This document shows positions 45,013-56,814 of a stretch of 64,000 nt of DNA, piece after piece. Each line of letters begins with the position of its first letter. Position 1 is the first letter of the stretch. The stretch is from contig JAGVSM010002373.1 of assembly GCA_022494885.1 (NCBI GenBank), forward strand, positions 171,982 to 235,981, given 5' to 3'. The notes below the pieces were generated by a model. The model ran no database searches. It was not told the origin of the DNA and was given only the letters and a program-made list of their open reading frames with translations. Both the position numbers and the translations under genes were made by a program. Source of the stretch: Micrasema longulum. Lineage: Eukaryota; Arthropoda; Insecta; Trichoptera; Brachycentridae.

Positions 45013-48000
45013 TTATGAACAAGCGCGAATTGCTTTCTTGATGTCCTTCATAACAACGATGTTTTCCATGAACCGCCTTGTGGCGCATGACGGCAGGTCT
45101 GTTTGCAAATTTCCTACTTCAGTGAATGTTGAAGAAAGAACAGTGAAAATTTCGGAACCAAGAGTGGCTTGCGTCCTCAAAACTGAACTGGAGATCTGTT
45201 GACATAGTAAAAAAGGCATTTGTATAATATGGATTGGAAAGAAAAAAGGAAAGAGAAATAAATTGATGAGAAATTCAATTATCAATCAATTACACTGGTA
45301 AACATGATTTTGTCTCACGAGGCAGTTTTTTATCCTGTTTTCAAACACTTATTCGGATTTCTTCCATCACTCACAAAAGTTTGTCAAAGCCATGGACAAT
45401 ACTCTTCAAACAGAATTTCCCTTAAACTAGTGAAGCAAAAATTAAAGAGGAAATATTTTTAGGTCTACAAATACGATCACTAATATACGATAAACAATTT
45501 GCAGAGTTATTAAACCCAAAACTCTTCAGCTTGACAAATATTGAAAATTGCTACAGTTTCTAGGTAAGTTAAAATGAATCAATATCGTATAATTAAGAAT
45601 AGAGAAATTATAAATATAATTAAAAATATATTTGCCTGTTTCATGGAAACCTTGCGTGATGGGGAAAAACAGATATCATATTGAATTTAGAAGAAAAAAT
45701 AGAATCAAAATCACATATTTTTCTTTCTGAGCGAATTTTTTTTTTGTAGCCCAGTGTTATCAGCGTTGATTTTGAGTGGAGAATGAAAACGAAATTGGAA
45801 AAAAAAATGTTTTAAAACTCAAAATAGCCAAAATTTTCGCGTCATAGAAATATTCTTTTATATTATCCTAATAATTCAATGGCCTGAGAAACAATTGTCT
45901 ATTATTTATGACTTTTTTGAATTAGAAGTTTTTAAATACATGTTTTTATAAACTTACGGTAATAAGGCATGTAGCAGTTTTAAGTTTCTCTTCATCTGAC
46001 GATTCAGAAGTGGTATTTCCAATACATTCTTTGAGTGGTTCAACTATGGCGTCCAAGGGTTCTTCAGAGGTTTCCGCAAGATTAATGAGTACGTGAATCT
46101 GCTCCTTTGCTTTGTTAATCTTGTCGAAAACACAATCCAAAATGACTTTGCTTTTAACGTCAGTTTGTTTTCTGATTAGTCCAAGAATCTTGTGCAAGCA
46201 CTGAACACTTGAACCAGAAGCTTTTTTGAGTGCATTGTCAATAAGATCTACTGCCTGAAATTAAAAAAATGCGAGTACAATTATCTAGTTTTTTACAATT
46301 CATGATATTCTTACTAAGCCATTTTTTTTATCAGATACACAAACCTGCTTTGTTGTCTTATTTTAGCTCAAATACGGGAACGTGTTTTAGGTTATTGATT
46401 TAACTTGTGCTTGGTTTATGTAGATAGTTTGGATAATCCATAGTTTTTTTATTTGGAAATTAATTTAATGTAATTTGTTGTTTTTTTTGGTTATTAATGA
46501 TTTTCTAATTTACAATCAATCATATTTTTGACAAATCATCGACAATTGATTTTATTTTTCAATATTCATCATTGTGTTATTTATGCAAATCAGTATTTAG
46601 ATTAAAGTGTTATTGTGTTAATGAATTTCTATGAATTGCGTAAAACTTTATTTTAGAAATAACTATCAATATCTTGATATGTAAAACTTTTATTAAACTA
46701 CCAGTTTGAAAATGCAAGCAGCAAGCGGTGAGAAAATGAACTGGAATTGGGAAAGTGAGCCAAAAAACTTTATAAGTTGTTTTGTAATCTTATTAGTTTT
46801 TTGGTGTTCATATTTCCAAAAGTGGTATTTGTAAACTTACGTAATTTGCATCATAATTTATGACTTTATCGGCAGCAGACAACAGTCTACTGGCGTTCTT
46901 GACCAAAGCAACAACTTCCACTTTAATAGCCTCTGCTCCTTCCTCAAGTTGCTCTGCCACGATTTCATTAAGGTCATTCAGCACACCAACTGTAGCTCCG
47001 GATGCATCTCCAAGAAATCCATCCTGAGGAAGGCTAGAGACGAGCTCGATATTTTCCTTCATAACTTCTGCAGCGTGCTTTGACATGTTGACGGGGAGGT
47101 CTCCCAGCATGACTCCGGTATGGATGATAAGATTCGTTAGCTCAGTCACTGCTGAATGAAGAGCTGGCGAAGATATATGGTGGTTGGATGCATCAGGCAC
47201 GGGATCAGCGAATCCCTAAGTTTAGAATTCATTAAGATCAATTTAAATTCTTACCTTTTGTTAATTATTAAAAAATATAACTTTATACAATAATTTTATA
47301 CCTTTGAATTATTTTATTCTACGTTCTAATTCTCTTTGTTTTAATAAAATTTATTTATTTAAAAAAGTAATAATCAATTAATTATGTTTAAAAAGTTTAC
47401 ATATTTTATTAAAAAATTATTTTATTATAAAAAAAAAAAAATGTTCATAAAAAAAATTAGTTTTCGTACTAGCGCAAACAATCGACCAATTTTAATGTAA
47501 TATTAAAACATAATACGCTCTTAAAAGAAAAAAAGTCCACTAAAATTATAAAGAAATTAGGACAATGTTACGTTAACACTTTACTTGCTTTTTAATAAAC
47601 TCCATTATTTTCATATTTTTTTAGAGTTTCATTGTTTTCATTTCTCATGAATACTCATATAAATATTTCAAAAAATCTTTTGGTTATTTTAGACTTCTCT
47701 TTTGTGTTTACATTTAATTATTTAAGTACATTTAACATAAAATTTTAATTTTTATTTTCAAACGTTCAAATAAAAACATTTTTTGTATTGTTTAAAAAAC
47801 ACCTCCAAACACAAAATTCATACATCTAATTTGGTGTTTAACATCGGCAAAATACCAAAGTTTAAACGTTATTTTTGACATTATAATATATATACGATTT
47901 GATAAGACAACCCTTAAATTGTCTAGGATGAGTTTGTATTTAGTTTTGGCCCATTTGAAAGTGACAAAAATGTATATGGTTGATTTTTATTTAGTGGCCA

Positions 48001-50023
48001 TTCATACCATGGATGTGATCTTTTCAGCATCTACATGCATCAACAATAGAATCGATGTCTAATACACTTAATTGCGTGTCAACATGGACAAAAGAGTATG
48101 GTTTTCTAATAAACCCATCTAAAACACAAATTATGTTTGCGGGTAGTCAAAGATTGCTTAGTAAGCTTGACGTATCTTCACTTAATCGTCTTAATGTCAA
48201 TGGTACCAATATTCAATACAGGAAATCCGTAAAAAATCTAAGAGTACAAATGGATGAAGATCTCTGCTGGCGAGCTCGTACTAATGAATTAAGCCGCAAA
48301 ATATTTTTCAGTCTATACTAACTAAGAAGGTTGCAATTTATTTTACCCATTAATACTAAATTCACCCTTGTACAAGCATTACTACTACTAATTCTAGATT
48401 ACGCTGATGTTTGCATGACTGATTTAAGCTGTGCGCAACTCGATAAACTTGAACGACTTCAGAATACATGCATAATGTACATTTTTGGTCTTAGGATATA
48501 TGACTACATTTCTGATTTTCGTAGGCAAGTGAAATGGCTCAAAATAAGACAGCGGAGAGACTATCACTCTCTCTCACTTCTGTTTAATGTACTTCATAGC
48601 CCTAACGCTCCTATATACCTGCGTGAAAAATTTCAACGCTTATCAGTTCATGGTTTACCTCTTCGTTCTAATTCTCAAGGTACTCTCTTAATACCCATCC
48701 ACAATTCCTCTTTCTTATCTAACTCACATAGTGCCCATGCGGCTCGACTGTGGAATCATCTCCCATCCACCATTAAAGATGTAACTACATTATCTCTGTT
48801 TAAATCACGTCTGAAGAAACATCTCCCTTCTCTTAAGGATATATATATCTCTCCTCTTTTTCTTTTTTCATCTTTTTTCCCATTTCCCATTGAGTAATAG
48901 TTTTGATTTAAGGTAATTTATAAACAAATACGTTTGTTTCTATTTTTATATATCTTTAGCTTTTTAATCTTTTAATCTTCTATCGAATATGTTCTGTAAC
49001 TTTCAATATTAAACTTTCATTTTATTGGTTGGTTGGAAGAAATTGCCATTTTACAATAAGCCCGCTCATGTAAAAATAACAGTTTGTACAAAAAGTTAAA
49101 TAAATAAATAAATAAAAATAAATAAAGGGGTCAGCGCGTTACAAAGTATAATTTATACCTATTTGATTGATTGCTGATTTTTTTTTACGTTGATCTACAT
49201 AAGTTATCTAGAACTGATAAGTACAGTGCATTTAAATATTTAATCATCTTTGTTTATGTGTGCGTGACAGAAAATTAAGAAGTTCAGTGCTACGGGACAT
49301 TGAATATAAAAAATATTTTCTTACATGCAGTAAAAATTAGAGCATTTGATTGTTACGTGAAGTTTCACTAAAATGTATGAAAAAAATAATAAAAACCATT
49401 TTATTACAATATTTGAGTTTATCCAAATGTTTGCAGACGAAATCCTGGATGTCACCGCCTCGAGAGTAATTAAATTTTTACTCAAATCAACAAATGGTAG
49501 AATGAAAGAAATATGGATGTTCAAACATAGGAAAAATGGTGAATGTTACACAGTGTGTAAAGTGGCCACTTAAACCAAGCAATGACAAGTCGTAAGCCAT
49601 GTAAATGCCTAGACTTTCATACTCCATTCTTTTAGATATTCTCTATCCCTGTTGTTATTTGGTAAAAACGGTTTCATTGAAAATGAAATGACGTCTTGAG
49701 TTCTAGTGAATTGACCAATATTAGAGTGTTGCGATAAATTTCCGGCTTAGAGGAAGCCAATTTACCATTCATCAAACTCGCCGTAGAGAAGTCGCCGTTG
49801 TGACGTCACAAGGCGGAGTAATTTTAAAACTATTTATTTTTGAATATTTGTTTTCTGCTTAGTTTGATAGTCTATTGACAAAAATAAACATTTAGAAAAT
49901 ACAATTAAACTTCCTCATCGATAGGATCAAACTAGATTAAACATTATCTTAGGATTCGAATATTAAATTAGACACTCTTACCTGGCTCAAACAAAGGGCT
50001 AAAACAATGACAAATATCTTCAT
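45013..50023 (-). CDS. Secreted helical protein, four exons, 298 aa (unknown family)
   Basis: Exons: 49982-50023 (MKIFVIVLALCLSQ, donor GTAAGA), 46841-47215 (starts GFADPVPDAS, donor GTAAGT), 45958-46254 (starts AVDLIDNALKKASG, acceptor TTTCAG, donor GTAAGT), 45013-45195 (acceptor CAACAG, ends KAIRACS). All joins are phase 0 with no internal stop: 14+125+99+60 residues. The signal peptide is probably cut near GFA/D. The mature protein looks almost wholly helical. Three N-X-S/T sites (NMS, NAS, NTT). Six Cys, all in exons 3 and 4 (VQC, LDC, KEC, ATC, PSC, RAC), enough for three disulfides. I do not recognise the family; a distant link to small secreted Cys-containing insect helix bundles is possible but unproven. 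Intron 1 (2.77 kb) contains a retrotransposon fragment and a family D repeat. Confidence 0.8.
48000..49127 (+). mobile_element. Jockey-type non-LTR retrotransposon, 5'-truncated, in intron 1 of the 45-50 kb gene
   Basis: RT C-terminal half in one frame from 48055: WTKEYGFLINPSKTQIMFAG, then QFILPINTKFTLVQALLLL, LDKLERLQNTC, AARLWNHLPSTIKDV and FKSRLKKHL. A single in-frame TAA at 48319-48321 splits it. Upstream remains of the preceding RT part can be seen near 48000-48055 in broken frame. The 3' part ends in TAAATAAATAAATAAA at about 49098-49125. Opposite strand to the host gene. Confidence 0.8.
49410..49665 (-). repeat. Repeat family D, copy with outer sub-repeat
   Basis: Reverse orientation: ATTTGAGTTTATCCAAATG with TTTGCAGACG at the left (the outer sub-repeat), then ACACAGTGTGTAAAGTGGCC, AATGCCTAGACTTTC and TCTATCCCTGTTGT. 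Lies in intron 1 of the 45-50 kb gene. Confidence 0.7.
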
Positions 50024-50071
50024 TCTGGATGCGTTTTCAGTTCACTCTCACTAAGTCTCAGAAAAACGTAC

Positions 50072-50105
50072 TAATTAGAAAACCAAAACGTCTTGCTTTT
50101 ATATA
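50072..50105 (-). promoter_or_regulatory. Core promoter of the 45-50 kb gene (TATA box)
   Basis: TATATAAAAG at 50096-50105 on the minus strand; a TTAGT initiator-like stretch lies about 33 nt downstream near 50072, leaving about 50 nt before the ATG at 50023. Spacing fits a TATA promoter. Confidence 0.6.
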
Positions 50106-50274
50106 CCTGATATTAAATTATTCGAAAAAGAATTTATTCAACAGGTGTATAATTTCCGCAATACTCAATAATGTTATTGTTTCTTTCTGCGTAAGCGAAA
50201 AGAAAACTATAAATGAATGTTGAAATTTCCCGGACTTTTCCGGTGACGTTTTGCTTAATGCGGGAATAAGAAAA

Positions 50275-50495
50275 CATTAAAATTTGTTGCAACGGAGAGG
50301 GCAAATTTTTTCGAGAAGGGGATAAAAAGTCAAGGCACTGACAGGGCTTATGATGTGTCATTGACTGGTTTAAATGGCCACTTTACACACTGTGTAACAT
50401 ACATCATTTTGCCTATGCTTAATCATCTATATTTCCTCGTCTCTTCCACCTGTTGACTTTTTGAAGCAAAAAAACTGAAACCTTTATCAAGTGTA
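50275..50495 (+). repeat. Repeat family D, near full copy
   Basis: GTTGCAACGGAGAGGGC, GACAGGGCTTATGATG, GGCCACTTTACACACTGTG, ACCTGTTGACTTTTTG and GAAACCTTTATCAAG. Lies less than 300 bp upstream of the promoter of the 45-50 kb gene. Confidence 0.75.
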
Positions 50496-50579
50496 TGAGA
50501 TTTATCCGGCTAAACATCGCCCAAAAAAAATATAATTTTTATACTTTTTCTGTGGTTTAGTTTGAATATGACTGAATTA

Positions 50580-51500
50580 AAAGTTATTTGACTAATCGGT
50601 CACTCTGTGTAAAAGTTAAAGTTACTCCCTCTTACAGATTCATTGCAATAAGTGGTGTTCCTCAGGGATCACACTTGGGTTCCATTTTGTTTTTGTTGTT
50701 CAAAAATGATATATTCCAAATTTTTGAAAATGTCAACATTCTAATGTTTGCCGATGACTTAAATTTTTTAAAGGTTCCACGATGTAGAAAATAGACTTGT
50801 TTTACAAAAAAATGGAAATCGTCTTTGGTGTAAAGTAAAAAACCTTTTTTCAAATGTTATATAATACGACTCATTCATTTTCTTACTAACTCGACAGTGT
50901 TACTTTTGTTTCTGTAAACGAAATTAAAGACTTCGGTTATTTTATTTGATGAAACATTTTCTTTTAGAAGTCATAATGATACAAATGCTTGAATTTGTAT
51001 TGAGGTCAGCAAAAAAATTAAAATCAATGTTATCAATAAAAAAAAAAATGACAAATCAATTTGATTCATTGGTTAGGAGTCAGAATATAATTCTTCGATT
51101 TGGTTATCTCTCTATGCTACCTATTGCAACAAATTAAAAAAAGACAGCATAAATCTTTCCGGCATATAAATTTTTAAGTCCATTTACCACGAGAAAATGT
51201 GAATCTTCTCTAAGAATTTACTTAAAAATCGGAATAAAAGAATCTGATGTCTAAATATCTGATCTGTTTTTGTTTTTGTGTAAACTTGTGCATAATTTTT
51301 TTGATGTTCCTAATTCGGTAAAATGTATCTTTTTCAATGTGCTTAAAAGACCAATGGGGCGCTTCTTATTAACTATAGAAATATTAATATCCATAAGTCT
51401 AATTCGCACATTAATTATCTGTTCCCGAGAATTCACACTCTTGAGAACTAACGCTCTAATAACCAAAAAACAGTTGTATTTGCTATATCTTTATCAAACT
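50580..51500 (+). mobile_element. Jockey/CR1-like reverse transcriptase remnant
   Basis: ISGVPQGSHLGSILF and NVNILMFADDLNFL give the RT motifs with an intact ADD. Farther on, in shifting frames, come LFDETFSFRSH, MLEFVLRSAKK, FDSLVRSQ and LCKLVHNFFDVPNSV, matching the downstream order of the 22-25 kb element. Many stops and frameshifts. Older than the other copies. Confidence 0.7.
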
Positions 51501-51959
51501 CCAAGAACCAATTTTTCTTAAATTATAATTGAGTTCCTAGAATTTTTTATTTATTTTACTTTAAAAAACATATATTTTTTCATTTTAAATTGTATTTTTA
51601 AAAGTGTACACTGTTTATAGCATTTGTATTTGTAACAGCTCTTTAAGCGTTAGTAAAAAACTAAATAAATTTAAAAAATTCCTATTATTATATGAAACAA
51701 AAAGAGCATGAAAAAGAAGGTTATTTTTGATAATTTTCGGAGAAAAAAATATCAAAAACTTAGATAGTAATTCACGAACGTAAATTTTCAGAGGCAATTT
51801 TCAATTTATAAATTCTATCAGCTATTTCCCAAAGTTTTACAGAGGTGATGTTTTTAATATATTTGAATATATTCATCGGATTTAAAATCAAGTTTCAATC
51901 GGAAACATATGTACTTTACATATTTCTTTCGTATATTTTTAATGCGTGATATACGTTCA

Positions 51960-52210
51960 TTGTTAATAGGATTCAATATTTATGACGCATATTCAAAGTT
52001 GCTTTGCACAAATGTACAGTAAAGGATTTTGAGTGTGCTTGCCATGGCAATGGTGAACGACGCTGACGTAGAGCTACGCACCACAAAGCCAAGCGTAAGT
52101 AAATCCTTTTTTACGATACTGTTCACTGTCCACATACTCGTAGGTGTCGAAAAATAATTTTCTGTGATGATTGACACCTAGATCATGTAAAATGAATGAG
52201 TGTTGGAGGT
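51960..52210 (-). mobile_element. Reverse transcriptase fragment
   Basis: Minus strand: IITENYFSTPTSMWTVNSIV, KKDLLTLGFVVRSS, LKILYCTFVQSNFEYAS, the stretch that follows the RT core in jockey/CR1-type elements (compare LRTLYNSLVRSRLEFSS in the 22 kb element). Only about 250 bp remain. Confidence 0.6.
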
Positions 52211-52584
52211 TTTGACCCTGAAGGAAATAAATTAAAATTAAAGATTAGAAGACTAAAAAATATTGACAGCTATTTATTAAAAATTCACATAATCTGTTAT
52301 ACAACATTGAGTTATTGTCAATGTCAGTCCTCGTTGATTTGACTGTACGTATTTTTGTAGATTTTTGAGATAATTAAAATTAGATGTAGAAGAACTTATT
52401 TTCCATCACAATTGAGTACCATGCCATGTTTCCATGAAGTTGTTTAAATTTTTGAAGAATAATTGGTGAATCTTTATGATTTGCCTGAAAATTCATAAGA
52501 TATATATTAATTCTTTATAATTTTTTATGTATTTTGAATAATTTTTGTGTCCACGAAAAAAATTTTTCACAAATTATCAGTGAC

Positions 52585-52940
52585 ACAGAGAGCCATGGAA
52601 AGAAGAATGCTGGGTATTTCTTTAAGAGACAGAAAAACCAATACATGAATTAGAGCGAGAACAAAGGTCACTGATGTGGTCCATAGGGCTGCCAACCAGA
52701 AATGAAGCTGGGCTGGTCATATAGCCAGAATCACAGACTCTAGATGGACCAAAAAAGTCCTAGAATGGCGACCCAGAGCGGGTAGAAGAAGTGTTGGCAG
52801 GCCTCAGACAAGGTGGTCTGATGACATAAGACGAGTTGCAGGAAGTGGTTGGATGCGGTTGGCTCAGGATAGGGAAATATTAAGACTATGTTCACCATTG
52901 GACAAGAGACGGCTGATGATGATGATGATGATGATGATAT
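52585..52940 (+). mobile_element. RTE-like element of a second type, 3' end with (GAT)n tail
   Basis: In broken frames: RRMLGISLRDRKTN, SWAGHIARI, RPRAGRRSVGRPQTRWSDDI, WMRLAQDREILR. This is the C-terminal tail of insect RTE/endonuclease-reverse-transcriptase ORFs, followed by GATGATGATGAT at 52915-52938. 5'-truncated. Confidence 0.75.
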
Positions 52941-52989
52941 TAATTCTAGGGCTGAATACAAGTTGCTCAATATTTTGTATAATTCAAGC

Positions 52990-53110
52990 GTGTTAACACC
53001 GTGAAATCGGCGACAAAATAGTAGCAATAATCGGCGTGCGTGCATGAAAAGATGTACGAATGTAAAGGACGCGAGGTAAGCATACAAAGACACTGAAACA
53101 TGGCATTCTT
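52990..53110 (+). mobile_element. RTE-like copy 4, first part
   Basis: AATAATCGGCGTGCGTGCAT and AAGATGTACGAATGTAAAGG match 4170-4215 of copy 1; homology fades after 53080. The 3' end of the same type is at 53812-53870. Confidence 0.55.
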
Positions 53111-53164
53111 CCATATCTGTGTACCAGGGGCGAACCGTGTATAGAAGCGATTATGCACAGCTTA

Positions 53165-53810
53165 CCATTATATTTGACTAACAATGTTTTATTGTAACTT
53201 TATTTACAGAAAAACAAATAATAACTATTTATTTTCAATCACTTCCACCTTTTTTTCTTATCCTAATATAAATATTAATACTAATAAAGCGCGCCCAGCG
53301 CCTGCGGTGAGTCAAAAAACTAGCCGATTATTCCAGCTTATTTTTTTAAACAAATAAGCATACTATATTTTGAATGTCTTAACCCCAGTGTGGGTTTCAA
53401 AACAGTATTTCAAACAATTTTTCTTAAGGGATATTTTTCTTTGAGATAGTACTTTTGACATAAGACTATAATTACATTCATGCGTCATATTGCAGGACAT
53501 ATGGCGCTCGACGCGGCCGTTTTTAGCACTATTAATTTCTAGAACAATTCGGCCAGTTGACATTTCAATTGAATACCTAATTTTGACTGAATTCATAGTG
53601 CTACTTTTTAATAAGCTATGTTTTAAAGAAATGGATAATATATATATATATATAATATCATACATCACGAAGTTATGTTATTTGAGTTGATTTCATGGAT
53701 GACTGTTGTTATTTCACACATAACCACAGAAAAATATCAATGTATTGTGTATATTACTTACATTATATAATGTAAATATATGTTTTTTTTGTAGCGTATT
53801 TGTAAATAGA
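53165..53810. other. No gene seen between two RTE pieces
   Basis: AT-rich with a (TA)n run near 53638-53655; no supported feature. Confidence 0.45.
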
Positions 53811-53811
53811 A

Positions 53812-53870
53812 TCACTATTCGCCACTGCTGCGTACTCCTACAGGTAAACGGCATGATGGTCTCTTGATGT
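53812..53870 (+). mobile_element. RTE-like 3' end
   Basis: GCGTACTCCTACAGGTAAAC and GGCATGATGG correspond to the last bases of copy 1. May be the missing end of the piece at 52990. Confidence 0.5.
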
Positions 53871-53889
53871 TATTGTATCATTATTTTTT

Positions 53890-53945
53890 TATTCAATGCA
53901 AGCCCTGTTGTCTACAAAAAATGTAGACACGTGTTCAAAATGTAA
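53890..53945 (-). repeat. Repeat family D scrap
   Basis: ATGCAAGCCCTG and the ACACGTGTTCAAAATG end only. Confidence 0.3.
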
Positions 53946-54324
53946 TTTTTTAAAATTATGATTTATTTCAGCTGACGCTGCGGCTTATAACTGCTCCAAA
54001 TTTTGACATCGGTAAGATCAGGGATAGTAATATAAAACTACGAAGCCGAAAAGTTTCAAAGTTGTCAACGACCTTTTTTACTCATTAGTCATTTGATTAC
54101 CACCAGGTTCGAGCGGTCTCTATAGTTAAATGTAGTAATGCAGAAAGCAGCCAGCCATAGAAAAACAAAACTGAGATAATAACACAATTGTGAAAAGAGT
54201 GAATAATCAAATCTACACACGGAATGTTTTTTACTTTGACAAATAATAAATGATGCATATATTCGTGTATATCACATAAAATAATTAAATTATGTATTTG
54301 ACCAGTTTTAATAATTTACTTAAA

Positions 54325-54475
54325 TTTTGATTGTGGTCCTGTGGCTAGTGTCTCGAACTCACGGACCAAAGGTCTGTGGTTCGAATCCCACTTTACCCTA
54401 ACTTGATTCCATTTTCTAATAGTGAGTTATTTACAACTCATTGAAAATGGCCCTCAAAATAAAATATTTGGGTAA
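54325..54475 (+). repeat. SINE family C, copy 2
   Basis: TTGTGGTCCTGTGGCTAGTG head, B-box GGTTCGAATCCCAC, then TCTAATAGTGAGTTATTTAC and CATTGAAAATGGCCC. tRNA-derived; pairs with 20440-20592. Confidence 0.7.
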
Positions 54476-54479
54476 ATCA

Positions 54480-55820
54480 TAAGAACGCAAATGTTTCTTT
54501 AAAAAAATAAATTAAAAATCTGGCTGGCTGACCACACAACCTAAGATGAGCATTTTGCAGAAAACTGCTAGCTCTAGTAAAACTCCGATGTATGTTGTGT
54601 CATTATGTATCAAACATGTCATTTAATATTTATATAAGGGTACTTGTTTGTAAAAAAATCACTCACTTAATTTGTTATGATGACTTTAAAAATAATTCGG
54701 TTACATATATGTTAAATAAATTTTGGTGATTTTTTAAAGTTTGGTTGACCACACAACTTTAAAAACAGCCAGATATGATGTTGAATGATACCTCATTCAA
54801 ACTTTGGATTTATGAAGAGACATTCTGTATTCGAACGTATTTTTTATTACAGTTGTTTAAAAAAATTAATTTCTAAAATTTTTATGGACGAAATGAACTA
54901 GATTTCCGGAGAATTAATCTTTCCATCAGCATCTATACCGTAAGATTTTTTTAGTGTTGTAAGTATTTTCTGCAAAAGAGAGAGAAATGTCGTTTTTGGG
55001 ATAAACATTATTTTTCGAAGGTGTTGTTACTATTTTTAGGAGAACATAAAATTGACCTTACTGCACCCGATAACACGAATATCTATTTGTTTTTTTTTTT
55101 ACATAATTGTGGACTGGTTGCTTTCTGCATACTTACATTCAATTGGTGTTTATAATCATAATAATTATCAATCGCTGACAAATAAAATACAGTTATTCAT
55201 ACTTTTAGTTGGTACCTACCTATTAACATACACGTATGTTACATATTATGTAGATATATTCATTATTAAATTTACAATTTCAATCAGCGTTGTATGGATT
55301 TGTAAAATAACATTGTTATAAAACATATTTTTAAATATTTAAAGTAACAGTATTTTTATTGACGTAATTATCTAACGAACCTTTAAGTTAATTGACGAAA
55401 ACATGAATAATTTATACAAAAACAAAAGAACACCTATATTTTGAAAATTATCATAAAATAATATAATAATATGTTATTTCTAGCTGAATAATGATAATTC
55501 TAATCATTGTAAATTGCCAAACGTTGTACATAGTATTAAAGAATAATTGAAATATTTCTGTATTATACATATCTCTGGGAGGCGATGACAACCGGAAGAT
55601 AAAGAAGCCATACCTTCACTTTGACGTTATAGATAAAGATAAGTTCTCCTAAGTGATTATGAAGATTCATTATCGACCATGTTTCTACAAGTTTTGAGGT
55701 TAGTTCATAAATAGCTGTCGAGGGAACCCGTACCCACAGAAAACGGTTTTTATCACAGAAGTCTATTTTAACGATGAAAGAGAAATAAGTCATTTTAAAA
55801 CAATATTATTACGCATTTAA
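54480..55820. other. No gene supported
   Basis: AT-rich. A minus-strand open stretch near 55600-55765 has splice-like flanks but no recognised domain. Confidence 0.4.
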
Positions 55821-55825
55821 TTTGT

Positions 55826-56085
55826 GCCTCGTGGTAGAATGGTCAGCGCATTTGCATACCATGCAAGAGGTCTTAGGTTGAATTCCCGACATGGCTGCTA
55901 TGAAATATTTATTTAAAAAAAATATGTTTTCACACTAGAATATTTCATAGTCCCTGGACTGGTGGCTGAAGCGAATAACTGATCATCAACCTTTATGTAA
56001 TAAAAATGATCAAGATACGTTGCAATTGGTGTACCAATGCAGTGCGCCTACACCATTAGGTGTGGAAAGGGAATCATGATTTAAT
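55826..56085 (+). repeat. SINE family B, copy 5
   Basis: GTGGTAGAATGGTCAGCGC head, AGGTTGAATTCCCGAC B-box, CCTGGACTGGTGGCTGAAGC, GTACCAATGCAGTGC and a GGAATCATGATT end. Near full-length. Confidence 0.75.
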
Positions 56086-56089
56086 TTGT

Positions 56090-56810
56090 GTAGTCACTAT
56101 AATATTTGAGTTACTAAATTATTTAAGATAGGAAATGTGTTGAATATGGATTAAATTTTATAAATTAAATTTAAATTTGATATTAAGGGCAGAGTAAAGT
56201 TTCACAATCACAACAGTAGCGGAGTAGTTAAAACGCACACGTAAAATAATTTCATCGGGTTTCTGATACAAGTTGGTAATTACAAATGTTAAAAAAATGA
56301 GATTTTGTGTATAAATGGCAACAAATATTCTTTGTTTGAAAAGTCAACAAAAATATTTTTGATTTTATTAGGACGAAAAATATTAATTTACAATTTTCCA
56401 ATTGCGGTTTTATTTGAATTGTTGATTTAGGATAAGTATTATATATTTAGGATAGTAAAACTTTGAAAGTGCATTATCTCACGACTAGTAAAATGCAGTT
56501 ACCAACAGTTAGAAACAGGACGATTTGATGTTTGAAATTGTGCATCAATAAATAAAATAAATGCGACTATTTCACTTTTCTCATCGATAGTTAGTCTACC
56601 TGAGATTATGATCGATCAGAGAACCGGTTTCAAATTACCAAAGTAGATAGAGATAGTACAAAAGTTTAGTACTTGATACGTTCCGATACGATAGCGTTTG
56701 TAATCGCGCCACAGAACAGGTTATCGAACCGAATGAGGTTTGTAGCTAGCAACCAGATAGGTACATATATTTTAGCATAATCTGTTTTTATAATTATTAT
56801 TATTATGGAT
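56090..56810. other. No gene seen
   Basis: AT-rich, no supported feature. Confidence 0.5.
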
Positions 56811-56814
56811 AACT

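Noticed and set aside
55600..55765. Possible minus-strand exon with pyrimidine-rich acceptor side and GTATGG donor
   Set aside because: The peptide (FLWVRVPSTAIYEL and beyond) matches nothing I know, and no neighbouring exon was found.
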